DNA of 64,000 bases from Methylomarinum sp965277025 (GTDB lineage: Bacteria > Pseudomonadota > Gammaproteobacteria > Methylococcales > Methylomonadaceae), in NCBI GenBank assembly GCA_965277025.1, contig OZ255706.1, positions 1,612,001 to 1,676,000 of the forward strand. Direction: 5' to 3'. The notes beneath the pieces were generated by a model. It ran no database searches, was not told the DNA's origin, and worked only from the letters and a program-made list of their open reading frames with translations. Made by a program: the position numbers and the translations under genes. Of this stretch, positions 8,412 to 17,440 are shown piece by piece. Each line of letters begins with the position of its first letter. Position 1 is the stretch's first letter.

Positions 8412-9140
8412 CTATTGAGTAAGTGGCTTAGCCTGATACGTCCACCGAAAAGGCTTAGCCATGGTTTCATTGAAATATTTTATGAAATCCGCTATTTTTT
8501 TGTTTAAATCCTCTTTAGATTTAAAGTTGCCGCGCCGGATTACTTTACGCATTAAAATAGAAAACCAGATCTCTATCTGATTAAGCCATGAACAATGCTT
8601 AGGGGTAAAATGAAAAACAACCGGATGGTTTGGGTTAGTCAAAAAAGCAGTACGACTTTCCATTGATTTCAAAATACCCTCTTTTCCTTTAACACCTGAT
8701 TCTCCTGAATACGAAATTTTTTCGGCAATTAATCGAACCACCGATTCTGAACAATGTGTATTGAGATTATCCATGACTAAATGCCAATGGGTTTGTTTGG
8801 GTTGTTGATGAAAAAGCAGGTTCAAAAACTCGGCAAAATCTTGCTCTGTTCGAGTTTCTCCTATACTTCCCATTACTTCACCCGTGGCCACATCAAAACC
8901 TGCAATCAAGGTCTGGGTACCATGTCGAATATATTCAAATTCTTGTCGTTCAACTTTTCCTTTCTTCATCGGCAATGTCTGCGCTGCTCGCTCTAAAGCT
9001 TGAATCCCTGTCATTTCATCAATCGAAATCGTTTTGATGCCTTGCTCTTCCCGCTCCAAAGCCCGTTGGCAGGTTTCGCAAATATCTTGACACCTCTCGT
9101 CGAAGTATTCATCTTTTTTTGCCGTCAACCAGCCTTTCAT
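8412..9140 (-). CDS. IS630-type transposase orfB
   Basis: 242-aa catalytic half with the DDE residues in IDEMTG, MDNLNTH and WLNQIEIWF. It starts inside orfA in the +1 frame, so it probably needs slippage on the A7 tract at 9114-9120 to be joined to orfA. Confidence 0.88.
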   Translation of the reverse strand: MKGWLTAKKDEYFDERCQDICETCQRALEREEQGIKTISIDEMTGIQALERAAQTLPMKKGKVERQEFEYIRHGTQTLIAGFDVATGEVMGSIGETRTEQDFAEFLNLLFHQQPKQTHWHLVMDNLNTHCSESVVRLIAEKISYSGESGVKGKEGILKSMESRTAFLTNPNHPVVFHFTPKHCSWLNQIEIWFSILMRKVIRRGNFKSKEDLNKKIADFIKYFNETMAKPFRWTYQAKPLTQ

Positions 9141-9648
9141 CCGGTGGGGTTGCAGGTCCGCTTCTTTTTAAAAAGCGCCCAACAGAGCGCTGTGAAATAT
9201 AATCAACAATGCCCCGTTTTATCGCTTCATCGGCTATTTCTTGTTGCGTCCAATGAGTGATCGGGCGTTGACTATCCTCTGGGCGTTCGCAGGCTATCGC
9301 GATAATGCTGCAAATTTGCTCTGCCGTATAGATAGCAGGCGCACCGCTTCGCGGTGCATCTTGAAGCCGGGCTAAAGGATTTTCTTGTTCACTGTTCTGT
9401 AACCAGCGTTTTCGCCAATTTTGAACAGTTGTCCGTCCAATTTTTAACTGGCGCATGGTTTCATGTACACTAATGCCTTCATCTGCCAACAATATAATAC
9501 GGCAACGTGTCACCAAATTCTGAGGACTTGTATGTTTACGCACTGTGCCTTGCAATAACGTGCGTTGTTCTTCTGTTAAACTAATTGGGGCTGCTGTTAG
9601 ACGTGGCATGATATCACCTGCTGAATTTAATATAGTATTATTCAGCAT
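9109..9648 (-). CDS. IS630-type transposase orfA
   Basis: 179-aa helix-turn-helix half, differing from copy 1 at only a few residues (for example TRCRI for IRCRI, QDAPR for QGAPR). It ends just after the A7 tract shared with orfB. Confidence 0.88.
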   Translation of the reverse strand: MLNNTILNSAGDIMPRLTAAPISLTEEQRTLLQGTVRKHTSPQNLVTRCRIILLADEGISVHETMRQLKIGRTTVQNWRKRWLQNSEQENPLARLQDAPRSGAPAIYTAEQICSIIAIACERPEDSQRPITHWTQQEIADEAIKRGIVDYISQRSVGRFLKRSGPATPPDERLVDGKKR

Positions 9649-9700
9649 ATTACAATATATTCCTCATAAATAGCATTGGTGTTTTCGCTTATGTGCACTA

Positions 9701-10129
9701 GGCGCTATTTTAGGAGCTGCGGCAGGCCATCAGTTTGATACAGGTCTTGATAGCTCGCCAATAGGGGATGCATTTGCTCGTGGCGATAACAGCCAGGTGC
9801 AGATGGCTTTTTTTACCGCTACATTTTCAGTCATGGGGCATGTGGCCAAGGCGGATGGGCGGGTGACGCCTTCAGAAATCAAGCTGGCGGAAGCTGTAAT
9901 GCAAAAAATGGGGCTGAACAGCCAAATGCGGGACATGGCAATCAATTTGTTCCGTCAGGGCAAGCAGGCGGATTTTCCGATTGATCAGGTTTTGCAGCAA
10001 CTGCGGAATGAATGTCATCGACGTAAATTGTTATTGCGCATGTTCATTGAAATTCAGATTCAGGCAGCTTTTGCCGATGGGCAGATCAATCCCAGAGAAG
10101 AAGCTGTGTTGTGTAAAATATGTGACTAT
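9701..10129 (+). pseudogene. djlA: djlA fragment 2 (TerB-like domain)
   Basis: Central part of DjlA, a membrane-anchored DnaK co-chaperone. It completes the membrane segment (GAILGAAAGHQFDTG) and encodes the TerB-like helical domain (GHVAKADGRVTPSEIKLAEAV ... AAFADGQINPREEAVL). It ends at CDY, where ISb is inserted with a 7-bp duplication (TGACTAT), and resumes at 11241 as LKISRFEYE. Reading straight through gives a short chimeric tail from ISb. Confidence 0.9.
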
Positions 10130-11233
10130 CTGATGTTACGCGGTCTTGAATTGTTGCAATTCAGCAAAAGCCTGCCGAATAGCCTTGATATATAATTTAG
10201 CCTTCAAAGCAAAATGATTGGTTTGGTGTTTTATTTTGAGACACTCCAGTTTAAAGACCGCCATAATGGCCATAAAAATATGATTGTTTTGTGTTGTTGG
10301 GGTACGAGTAGGCGACTTTGCCAACCCGGCATTGGATTTCAATGATTTATGAAATTCTTCGACTTTCCAGCGTTTCTGATAGATTGCCGCAACCTTTTTA
10401 CCCGTTAATGTTAAATCACTGCACACCAGATTAACGGTTGCCGTACTGCCGTCTTTGTTTGTAAAGATTCGCCGGACAATCAGGACTTCATGTGGGTAGC
10501 CTTTTAGCCAGCCGCGTACTGCTTGTTTATCCTCTAATGCAATGTCACTGACACGGGTAAATTTTCCTTGTTTCTTGTCGTCTACGCTCAACGCCACCAA
10601 ACGATTATCCTTTAAAGCCCCAATGAAATGTTTGTCTTTGTCAACAATAAACTCCAGATTCTCTTTAGCCGTAAACCAGCTATCCATCAACACATAGCGA
10701 AATTGAAGCCGATTGTTCAAACACTGTTGAATCATCGCACGCATCAGCTCATTTTTGGTCACCGTAGCCATTCGTTTAACCTGCTTTGTTTTGATATCAC
10801 AAAACTGAATCGGTTTTTTGACCACTTCAAAGGCTACGGGTATCGAAACATTGCCCGTATGATACAAGGCATTCAATAGATTGATGCCTTTGACTGACCG
10901 CCCCTGGCAATGGTCATAATGCCAACAAATGACTTCATTCTCGTCTGTCCATTGCTTCTCCTGGATTGTATCGTCAAAAATCAAACACCCTGATTCTTCT
11001 TCAATCTTCCGGACTGTTCGTTTAACCTCCAGCCAGAGGTCTTTTGATGTATACGCTCTGGACGATAAAAAACGCGTGACACTATCATGGCTAACTTCTC
11101 CATCTAACATTGACGACAAACCCGTCGCCGTCGCATAGCTCGTATTGCTGATTAAATAGTCTGTGTACAGGTCTAATTTCTCTTTGTTCATCCTCAAATT
11201 TTATCAATTATCCGGCGTAGCGCGTAACATCAG
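10130..11233 (-). mobile_element. ISb copy 1 (IS4-type, 1104 bp)
   Basis: Terminal inverted repeats CTGATGTTACGCG, flanked by a 7-bp duplication TGACTAT (10123-10129, 11234-11240). One transposase gene nearly fills the element. Excision restores djlA in frame. The 7-8-bp duplications of the four copies and the YREK signature place it among IS4-group elements; the exact subgroup is not assigned. Confidence 0.93.
10136..11191 (-). CDS. IS4-type DDE transposase (ISb)
   Basis: 351 aa from the ATG at 11191, which has TGAGG just upstream. DDE residues are in FDDTIQEK and MDSWF, and the IS4 YREK signature is in YQKRWKVEEFHKSLK. Intact and nearly identical to the three other copies. Confidence 0.88.
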   Translation of the reverse strand: MNKEKLDLYTDYLISNTSYATATGLSSMLDGEVSHDSVTRFLSSRAYTSKDLWLEVKRTVRKIEEESGCLIFDDTIQEKQWTDENEVICWHYDHCQGRSVKGINLLNALYHTGNVSIPVAFEVVKKPIQFCDIKTKQVKRMATVTKNELMRAMIQQCLNNRLQFRYVLMDSWFTAKENLEFIVDKDKHFIGALKDNRLVALSVDDKKQGKFTRVSDIALEDKQAVRGWLKGYPHEVLIVRRIFTNKDGSTATVNLVCSDLTLTGKKVAAIYQKRWKVEEFHKSLKSNAGLAKSPTRTPTTQNNHIFMAIMAVFKLECLKIKHQTNHFALKAKLYIKAIRQAFAELQQFKTA

Positions 11234-11240
11234 TGACTAT

Positions 11241-11558
11241 TTAAAAATTTCCCGGTTTGAATATGAAACTTTAAAAATGCAGTTTCAGGCGCAACAGCGA
11301 TTTTATCAATATAGCCAGCAAGCGCCTTTTGCTCAAAGAAAAGATGCTTCTTTGCATGAGGCGTATGCTTTATTGGGTATCAAGCCAGACGCAACGGATG
11401 CAGAAGTAAAAAAAGCCTACCGAAAACTGATGAGTCAGCACCATCCTGATAAACTAGTTTCAAAAGGATTACCTGAAGAAATGATGGTATTGGCGAAAGA
11501 AAAAACGCAGCAGATTCGTAAAGCTTATGAAACCATACGGAATCAGCGGAAAATTTAA
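11241..11558 (+). pseudogene. djlA: djlA fragment 3 (J domain)
   Basis: C-terminal part of DjlA. A Gln-rich linker (FQAQQRFYQYSQQ) leads into a J domain with ALLGIKPDATDAEVKKAYRKL and the DnaK-stimulating HPD motif in QHHPDKL. It joins fragment 2 exactly (CDY-LKISRF) when ISb and one target copy are removed. It has no start of its own after the insertion; frames entering from ISb are chimeric. Confidence 0.9.
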
Positions 11559-11719
11559 TAGCAGGTGGGGTATAATCACGGGCAATGATACCCATCATGA
11601 AAATGCAAAAAATGTCCATATTGCGATGGGTTTTAAGCTGTCGCCTCTACCCGTCCTACAGCACTGTTTGGGGCGTCTTATAAGACAAAATGTGAACAAT
11701 AATAACAAGCGAGGAAACC

Positions 11720-12058
11720 ATGAAATTAATAACCGCTGTCATTAAACCTTTCAAACTCGATGATGTCAGGGAATCATTATCTGATATTGGTATTTCAGGG
11801 CTGACTGTTACGGAAGTCAAGGGTTTTGGGCGTCAAAAGGGCCATACGGAACTGTATCGCGGTGCCGAATATGTGGTCGATTTTCTGCCAAAAGTGAAAC
11901 TGGAAATCGCTGTTTCCGATGCGGAAGTCGAGCAGGCGATTGAAGCGATTATCAATGCGGCTAATACCGGGAAAATCGGCGATGGCAAGATTTTTGTAAC
12001 CAATCTGGAGCAGATTATACGTATTCGCACAGGTGAAACAGGTGATGAAGCTGTCTAA
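11720..12058 (+). CDS. glnK: nitrogen regulatory protein PII (GlnK)
   Basis: 112-aa PII protein that senses 2-oxoglutarate and ATP/ADP and gates AmtB. The T-loop RGAEYVVDFLPK carries the Tyr that is uridylylated, and the C-terminal signature TGKIGDGKIFV is present. A good GCGAGG ribosome site precedes the ATG. It lies 11 nt before amtB, the classic glnK-amtB operon. I could not pick out a convincing sigma-54 promoter in 11559-11719. Confidence 0.96.
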   Translation: MKLITAVIKPFKLDDVRESLSDIGISGLTVTEVKGFGRQKGHTELYRGAEYVVDFLPKVKLEIAVSDAEVEQAIEAIINAANTGKIGDGKIFVTNLEQIIRIRTGETGDEAV

Positions 12059-12069
12059 TAGGAGCTGAT

Positions 12070-13350
12070 ATGAAACGGTTTATGAAAATCAGCCTGCTGG
12101 CTTCGATGCCTGTTGCCGCTAGTGCCGATACTTTGAATCAGGCGGATACCGCTTGGGTATTGACCTCGACCGCTCTGGTTTTGTTTATGACCATACCCGG
12201 CCTGTCGTTATTTTATGGTGGATTGGTTCGCAGCAAAAACGTTCTATCTGTATTGATGCAATGTTTTGCCATTACTTGCATGGTTTCATTGTTATGGCTG
12301 TTTGGTGCATACAGCTTTATTTTTGCCGATGGCGGCGGCTGGCAGGCATTTTTGGGTGGATGCTCCAAAGTATTGATGCTGGATTTACATCCAGACAGTT
12401 TGTCAGGCAGTATTCCTGAAACGGTTTTTTTCATGTTTCAGATGACTTTTGCCATTATTACACCTGCGCTGATTGTTGGTGGTTTTGCCGAAAGAATGCG
12501 CTTTTCTGCCATGTTGTGGTTCAGTGCTTTATGGTTATTGCTGGTTTATGTGCCAATCTGCCATTGGATTTGGGGAGGCGGCTGGTTGGCTGACTTGGGC
12601 GTCAAGGATTTTGCCGGTGGGATTGTTATTCATATCAATGCGGGTGTTGCCGCGTTGGTTGCTGCCCTGGTGTTAGGGAAACGGCGTGGTTTTCCAACAA
12701 CTGCTATGCCTCCGCATAATATGACCATGGTCGTGACCGGTGCGGGAATGCTTTGGGTCGGCTGGTTTGGTTTCAATGGAGGTAGCGCGTTGACATCTGA
12801 TGGTGCGGCTGGTATGGCAGTTCTGGTAACGCATATTGCCGCGGCGGCCGGTTCGTTGACCTGGATGACGATTGAGTGGATGCGTTTTGGCAAACCCAGT
12901 GTCCTCGGCATCGTAACGGGTATGGTGGCTGGGTTGGGCACTATCACACCTGCATCCGGTTATGTGGGTCCTGTCGGTGGGCTGGTGATTGGTGTGACTG
13001 CCGGAATGGCCTGTTTTTACGCCACCCAGTTTATCAAGCGGCGCTTGAAAATTGATGATTCACTGGATGTTTTCCCTGTCCATGGTGTGGGTGGCATTAT
13101 AGGCTCTTTGTTGACGGGCGTATTTGCCGCTGAAAGCCTGGGTGGATTGGGCCTGGATGGCGTGTCGATTTTCGACCAGGTCAGTGTTCAGGCTTTAGCG
13201 GTTGTTGTTACCATTATCTGGAGTGCAGTATTCAGTTTTCTGATTTTAAAGGCTGTTGACAAGCTGGTTGGTTTGCGGGTCAGACAGGAAGAAGAAACCC
13301 AGGGGCTGGATATTACCCAGCATGAAGAGACTGGCTATCACAACCTGTAA
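12070..13350 (+). CDS. amtB: ammonium transporter AmtB
   Basis: 426-aa inner-membrane ammonium channel with a cleavable-type signal (cut near ASADTLN) followed by 11 predicted membrane segments. Family hallmarks are FYGGLVRSKN and the GGFAERMRF loop. The pore histidine regions are in VIHINAGVAALVAALVLG and FPVHGVGGIIGSLLTGVFA. The cytoplasmic C-tail (VGLRVRQEEETQGLDITQHEE) is the GlnK contact region. Follows glnK; intact. Confidence 0.96.
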   Translation: MKRFMKISLLASMPVAASADTLNQADTAWVLTSTALVLFMTIPGLSLFYGGLVRSKNVLSVLMQCFAITCMVSLLWLFGAYSFIFADGGGWQAFLGGCSKVLMLDLHPDSLSGSIPETVFFMFQMTFAIITPALIVGGFAERMRFSAMLWFSALWLLLVYVPICHWIWGGGWLADLGVKDFAGGIVIHINAGVAALVAALVLGKRRGFPTTAMPPHNMTMVVTGAGMLWVGWFGFNGGSALTSDGAAGMAVLVTHIAAAAGSLTWMTIEWMRFGKPSVLGIVTGMVAGLGTITPASGYVGPVGGLVIGVTAGMACFYATQFIKRRLKIDDSLDVFPVHGVGGIIGSLLTGVFAAESLGGLGLDGVSIFDQVSVQALAVVVTIIWSAVFSFLILKAVDKLVGLRVRQEEETQGLDITQHEETGYHNL

Positions 13351-13382
13351 ATTTCTCGCAGGCTATATGAGCGAATGAATAG

Positions 13383-13413
13383 CTAGGGCGGATTCGCCAC
13401 CAGGCAATCCGCC
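13383..13413. repeat. REP-like hairpin repeat, copy 1
   Basis: Short palindrome GGCGGATTCGCC...GGCAATCCGCC preceded by CTAG. A close relative, GGTGGATTCGCC...GGCAATCCACC, lies at 15152-15185. The arm change is compensatory (GGCGG/CCGCC versus GGTGG/CCACC), so pairing is conserved. Both follow stop codons, after amtB and after lnt. Confidence 0.65.
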
Positions 13414-13479
13414 ATTACATTCATTATTTGTTCAGTGCTTCGTTAGCTATTTAACTTTTTCCATCAATCACGCCTTTGA

Positions 13480-15000
13480 ATGTTCAAACAGTTTAGTCAG
13501 TCGTCACCATTGTTTAAATCCGAAATAACCTGGTTACTGGTTAATCTGCTGGCGGGTGTTGTACTTACCTTAAGCTTTGCCCCTTTTGAACAAGCTTATC
13601 TGGCCTTGATTGCTATTGGTTTTGCTTATTTCAGCTGGCGTGACATTACCTGCAAGCGGGCATTTCTTCGCGGACTGTTATTTGGTTTGGGATTGTTTGG
13701 CAGTGGTGTGTCCTGGGTTTATGTCAGTATTCATGATTATGGTGGTTCGAGCGTACTGGGTGCATTGCTGTTAACCAGTTTGTTTGTTTTTTTCTGGGCG
13801 TTGTTTCCCGCCATCACTGCATATCTGTTCATTGCTTTGAGGAAGAAAACCATGCCGGCAATGTTATCGGCGGCATGTTTTGCATTGCTTTGGATATTGT
13901 TGGAATATTTTCGCGGAGAGTGGTTGTTGAATGGCTTTCCCTGGCTGCAAGTGGCTTATAGTCAGCTCGATGGACTGTTGGCAGGCTATGTGCCTGTTTT
14001 TGGTGTCTATGGCTGCGGGTTTTTATTATTGTTTTCGGCCGGGCTGCTGGTGGAAATTATTAGAAAGCCGACAAAATTGACAGTTATCAGTGTTTTATTG
14101 CTCTGGGTAATCGGTGCGGCATTACAGACAGTGGCCTGGACTGAGCGTGTTGGCAGCGAGTTGAAAGTCAGTTTGATTCAGGGCAATATCCCGCAGGATA
14201 AAAAATGGCAACCAGAAGTCAGAATCAAAACCTTGCGCCTGTATCGTGAATTATCCGAGCAACATGCAGATTCGGATTTAATTATCTGGCCAGAAACGGC
14301 GATTCCCGCTTATCAATATCAAGTAGAGGATTTTTATTTAAAGCCTTTGCAGGATTGGGTGGAGAAAACTGACACAACATTGGTGGCAGGCTTACCAGGC
14401 CGTAATCCAAAAACCCGGGAAAACTTTAACAAGGTTTTGGCGTTAGGGAAATTTAGCGGAGAATATAAAAAGAAACATCTGTTGCCATTTGGCGAATACT
14501 TACCGTTACAACCTTTATCTGGCTGGGTGTTGAATGTCTTGGGGTTACATCTGGGTCATTTTACGCCAGGCGATTTGGAACAAAAATTATTACGCGTTGC
14601 GGGCTATTCTTTTGCCATGTCGATTTGCTATGAAGATGCATTTTCTTCTGTATTTTTACCCACTCTGCCGGAAGCGACATTTCTGGTCAATGTCACCAAT
14701 GATGCCTGGTTTGGCCATTCCATCGAACCCGTTCAGCATATGCAAATTGCCCGCGCCAGGGCGCTGGAAACCGGGCGCTATTTGCTACGTGCCACCAATA
14801 CCGGCATCACCGGCGTGATTGACCCAAAAGGCAAGATCGTCAGTCAGGCTCCACCTTTTAAAGAAGCGGTATTGACCACTCGTTTTACACCGCATACGGG
14901 GATGACGCCATTTGCAAAAACAGGCAATGAAAAAGTTGTTGCCGTTTTGTTGCTGGTTTTGCTGGGTATCTTGTTTTTGCGCCTGGTTCAATTCAAATAG
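13480..15000 (+). CDS. lnt: apolipoprotein N-acyltransferase
   Basis: Inner-membrane enzyme that adds the third acyl chain to lipoproteins, letting them be sorted to the outer membrane by Lol. Several membrane helices fill residues 1-210, and a nitrilase-like domain follows. The catalytic Glu is in IIWPETAIPAY, the Lys in KKHLLPFGEYLP and the Cys in MSICYEDAF, the Glu-Lys-Cys triad. 506 aa is normal. The lipoprotein LptE encoded at 25804 would be a client. Confidence 0.95.
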   Translation: MFKQFSQSSPLFKSEITWLLVNLLAGVVLTLSFAPFEQAYLALIAIGFAYFSWRDITCKRAFLRGLLFGLGLFGSGVSWVYVSIHDYGGSSVLGALLLTSLFVFFWALFPAITAYLFIALRKKTMPAMLSAACFALLWILLEYFRGEWLLNGFPWLQVAYSQLDGLLAGYVPVFGVYGCGFLLLFSAGLLVEIIRKPTKLTVISVLLLWVIGAALQTVAWTERVGSELKVSLIQGNIPQDKKWQPEVRIKTLRLYRELSEQHADSDLIIWPETAIPAYQYQVEDFYLKPLQDWVEKTDTTLVAGLPGRNPKTRENFNKVLALGKFSGEYKKKHLLPFGEYLPLQPLSGWVLNVLGLHLGHFTPGDLEQKLLRVAGYSFAMSICYEDAFSSVFLPTLPEATFLVNVTNDAWFGHSIEPVQHMQIARARALETGRYLLRATNTGITGVIDPKGKIVSQAPPFKEAVLTTRFTPHTGMTPFAKTGNEKVVAVLLLVLLGILFLRLVQFK

Positions 15001-15352
15001 CAAGCCATCGTGGCCGTCAAGCCTAAGCTGCATTCTACAGCGCTTTGAGTGTGCGCTGACAGTATGGATGATTTGTTTAGCGTTTACTTAGAAACTGATG
15101 TTACGCATTGGGCTGAAGAATTGAATAACAACAGATAAACGTGTCATTCATGGGTAGGGTGGATTCGCCGTCAGGCAATCCACCGTTTTAAGGTTGGTGT
15201 GTTATTGACGTTTTATGGTGGTTTTGGCGTGAAACCGTCCTACACAAACACCCTCTCTTTTGTAGGCGAGTGACGATTGTCCTTTGCATGGAAATTTCTG
15301 CCCCTCTCAATCAATCTGGGTGTCGATAATTTAGCGTACATCAGTTTAGAAG
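15001..15352. other. intergenic region with two repeat remnants
   Basis: No gene seen in about 350 bases. It holds a half copy of the 150-bp repeat (15050-15090, GCGCTGACAGTATGGATGATT) and the second REP-like hairpin (15152-15185, GGTGGATTCGCC...GGCAATCCACC). The stretch GATGTTACGCATTGGG near 15100 resembles ends of ISb/ISd but is too short to call an IS scar. Confidence 0.5.
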
Positions 15353-16126
15353 CTAAGCGCTAATTTCCGCATACAATGCCTTGAATTCATCGGTTAGCTT
15401 GTGATTAGGGGCGAAATGCACCAATGGTGTTGATTGGCTGTGTGATTCGCGGATTTTGACCGATGGCGAAATTTTGCTTTCCAACACAGGATGGCCGGCT
15501 TCAATTAATTCTTCGACCAATTGACGTGGCAGGTTGGCTTGCTTCTGGAATTGGTTGACGACGATGCCTTCCACCTGTAAATCCGGGTTGTGGTCAGCCT
15601 TGACTTCGGCAACCGCATTCAGCATGGTGTAGAGTGCATCGCGGGCGAAGGTATCGCAGTCAAACGGTATCAAGCATTTTTCCGCAGCAATCAAGGCAGA
15701 CTGACTGTAAAAATTCAAGATTGGCGGTGTGTCGATAAAAACCTGATCGAACCCTTCCAGGCTTTCCAATGCTTCTTTCAGTTTGAAGATTTTATAACGC
15801 GAATCCAGTCGGCTTTGCAGTGCTTCCAGGTCCGGATGGGCAGGTAACACAAACAAGTTTTGAAAAGGCGTTTCATGGATCAGATTCTCCACGCCTTCTT
15901 TTCCACCGCCGAACAAGGCCAGCCCCAAGCAATCTTTAAAAAAATGCGCAATGGTTTTATCGGCATCTTCAACTTTTTCACCTAACAGATATTGGGTGGA
16001 ATTACATTGCACATCCAGATCAATGACCAGTGTTTTTTTGCCTTCAACAGCACTGATCGCCGCCAGGTTACAAGTTATGGTGGATTTTCCGACACCGCCT
16101 TTTTGATTGAAGATGACCCTGCGCAT
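15353..16126 (-). CDS. ParA/MinD-like ATPase
   Basis: 257-aa P-loop ATPase with the deviant Walker A KGGVGKST at residues 9-16. It also has LVIDLDVQCNSTQYLLG and the Walker B-like VFIDTPPIL near 140. It belongs to the single-domain ParA group that partitions DNA or positions complexes. No parB or parS is adjacent, so the cargo is unknown and it need not be the chromosomal Soj. It lies on the minus strand between lnt and the zinc-ribbon gene, far from oriC-type neighbours. Intact. Confidence 0.85.
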   Translation of the reverse strand: MRRVIFNQKGGVGKSTITCNLAAISAVEGKKTLVIDLDVQCNSTQYLLGEKVEDADKTIAHFFKDCLGLALFGGGKEGVENLIHETPFQNLFVLPAHPDLEALQSRLDSRYKIFKLKEALESLEGFDQVFIDTPPILNFYSQSALIAAEKCLIPFDCDTFARDALYTMLNAVAEVKADHNPDLQVEGIVVNQFQKQANLPRQLVEELIEAGHPVLESKISPSVKIRESHSQSTPLVHFAPNHKLTDEFKALYAEISA

Positions 16127-16189
16127 GTTATTCCTCGAGTAAAAGCAATTGGTTGAAAATTGGCATTATCAGACTTTATGCCTTTAATA

Positions 16190-16326
16190 TCAAATACGGC
16201 TGAAATTTTCTCCGCCACACTCAGGGCATTTTGGGATAATACTGGGGCGTTTAAAAGCAATGACTTTGCCACACTTGTCGCAGGTAAAAGAACCCGGCCC
16301 TGTAATATCGCCACTTTTATAAGGAT
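16190..16326 (-). pseudogene. YbeL-like zinc-ribbon protein, 3' fragment
   Basis: C-terminal end of a DUF1451/YbeL-like protein. Two CxxC pairs form a zinc ribbon (TCDKCGKVIAF ... PKCPECGGENFSRI). It is cut at 16326 by ISb. The 5' portion is at 18663-19020, and joining the two across both ISs reads QYHP-YKSGD in frame. Function of the family is unknown. Confidence 0.82.
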
Positions 16327-17430
16327 CTGATGTTACGCGGTCTTGAATTGTTGCAATTCAGCAAAAGCCTGCCGAATAGCCTTGATATATAATTTAGCCT
16401 TCAAAGCAAAATGATTGGTTTGGTGTTTTATTTTGAGACACTCCAGTTTAAAGACCGCCATAATGGCCATAAAAATATGATTGTTTTGTGTTGTTGGGGT
16501 ACGAGTAGGCGACTTTGCCAACCCGGCATTGGATTTCAATGATTTATGAAATTCTTCGACTTTCCAGCGTTTCTGATAGATTGCCGCAACCTTTTTACCC
16601 GTTAATGTTAAATCACTGCACACCAGATTAACGGTTGCCGTACTGCCGTCTTTGTTTGTAAAGATTCGCCGGACAATCAAGACTTCATGTGGGTAGCCTT
16701 TTAGCCAGCCGCGTACTGCTTGTTTATCCTCTAATGCAATGTCACTGACACGGGTAAATTTTCCTTGTTTCTTGTCGTCTACGCTCAACGCCACCAAACG
16801 ATTATCCTTTAAAGCCCCAATGAAATGTTTGTCTTTGTCAACAATAAACTCCAGATTCTCTTTAGCCGTAAACCAGCTATCCATCAACACATAGCGAAAT
16901 TGAAGCCGATTGTTCAAACACTGTTGAATCATCGCACGCATCAGCTCATTTTTGGTCACCGTAGCCATTCGTTTAACCTGCTTTGTTTTGATATCACAAA
17001 ACTGAATCGGTTTTTTGACCACTTCAAAGGCTACGGGTATCGAAACATTGCCCGTATGATACAAGGCATTCAATAGATTGATGCCTTTGACTGACCGCCC
17101 CTGGCAATGGTCATAATGCCAACAAATGACTTCATTCTCGTCTGTCCATTGCTTCTCCTGGATGGTATCGTCAAAAATCAAACACCCTGATTCTTCTTCA
17201 ATCTTCCGGACTGTTCGTTTAACCTCCAGCCAGAGGTCTTTTGATGTGTACGTCCTGGACGATAAAAAACGCGTGATACTATCATGGCTAACTTCTCCAT
17301 CTAACATTGACGACAAACCCGTCGCCGTCGCATAGCTCGTATTGCTGATTAAATAGTCTGTGTACAGGTCTAATTTCTCTTTGTTCATCCTCAAATTTTA
17401 TCAATTATCCGGCGTAGCGCGTAACATCAG
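16327..17430 (-). mobile_element. ISb copy 2
   Basis: Complete 1104-bp copy with 7-bp duplications TAAGGAT (16320-16326, 17431-17437). The right duplication overlaps the 9-bp duplication of the neighbouring ISc, so ISb entered after ISc had already interrupted the zinc-ribbon gene. Confidence 0.93.
16333..17388 (-). CDS. IS4-type DDE transposase (ISb)
   Basis: Intact copy of the ISb transposase (FDDTIQEK, MDSWF, YQKRWKVEEFHKSLK), differing from copy 1 at two residues (DSITRF for DSVTRF, SSRTYT for SSRAYT). Confidence 0.88.
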   Translation of the reverse strand: MNKEKLDLYTDYLISNTSYATATGLSSMLDGEVSHDSITRFLSSRTYTSKDLWLEVKRTVRKIEEESGCLIFDDTIQEKQWTDENEVICWHYDHCQGRSVKGINLLNALYHTGNVSIPVAFEVVKKPIQFCDIKTKQVKRMATVTKNELMRAMIQQCLNNRLQFRYVLMDSWFTAKENLEFIVDKDKHFIGALKDNRLVALSVDDKKQGKFTRVSDIALEDKQAVRGWLKGYPHEVLIVRRIFTNKDGSTATVNLVCSDLTLTGKKVAAIYQKRWKVEEFHKSLKSNAGLAKSPTRTPTTQNNHIFMAIMAVFKLECLKIKHQTNHFALKAKLYIKAIRQAFAELQQFKTA

Positions 17431-17440
17431 TAAGGATGAT

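Larger units (their letters stand above)
8387..9698 (-). mobile_element. ISa copy 2 (IS630-type, complete)
   Basis: 1312-bp element with imperfect ends GTGCAAACAAGCGCAA and GTGCACATAAGCGAAA, flanked by duplicated TA (8385-8386, 9699-9700) within a CTAG target. Removing it and one TA restores the djlA frame exactly. It contains overlapping orfA and orfB on the minus strand. Confidence 0.95.

Noticed and set aside
11559..11719. Sigma-54/NtrC promoter upstream of glnK
   Set aside because: Expected from family knowledge, but no convincing TGGCAC-N5-TTGC element could be read.
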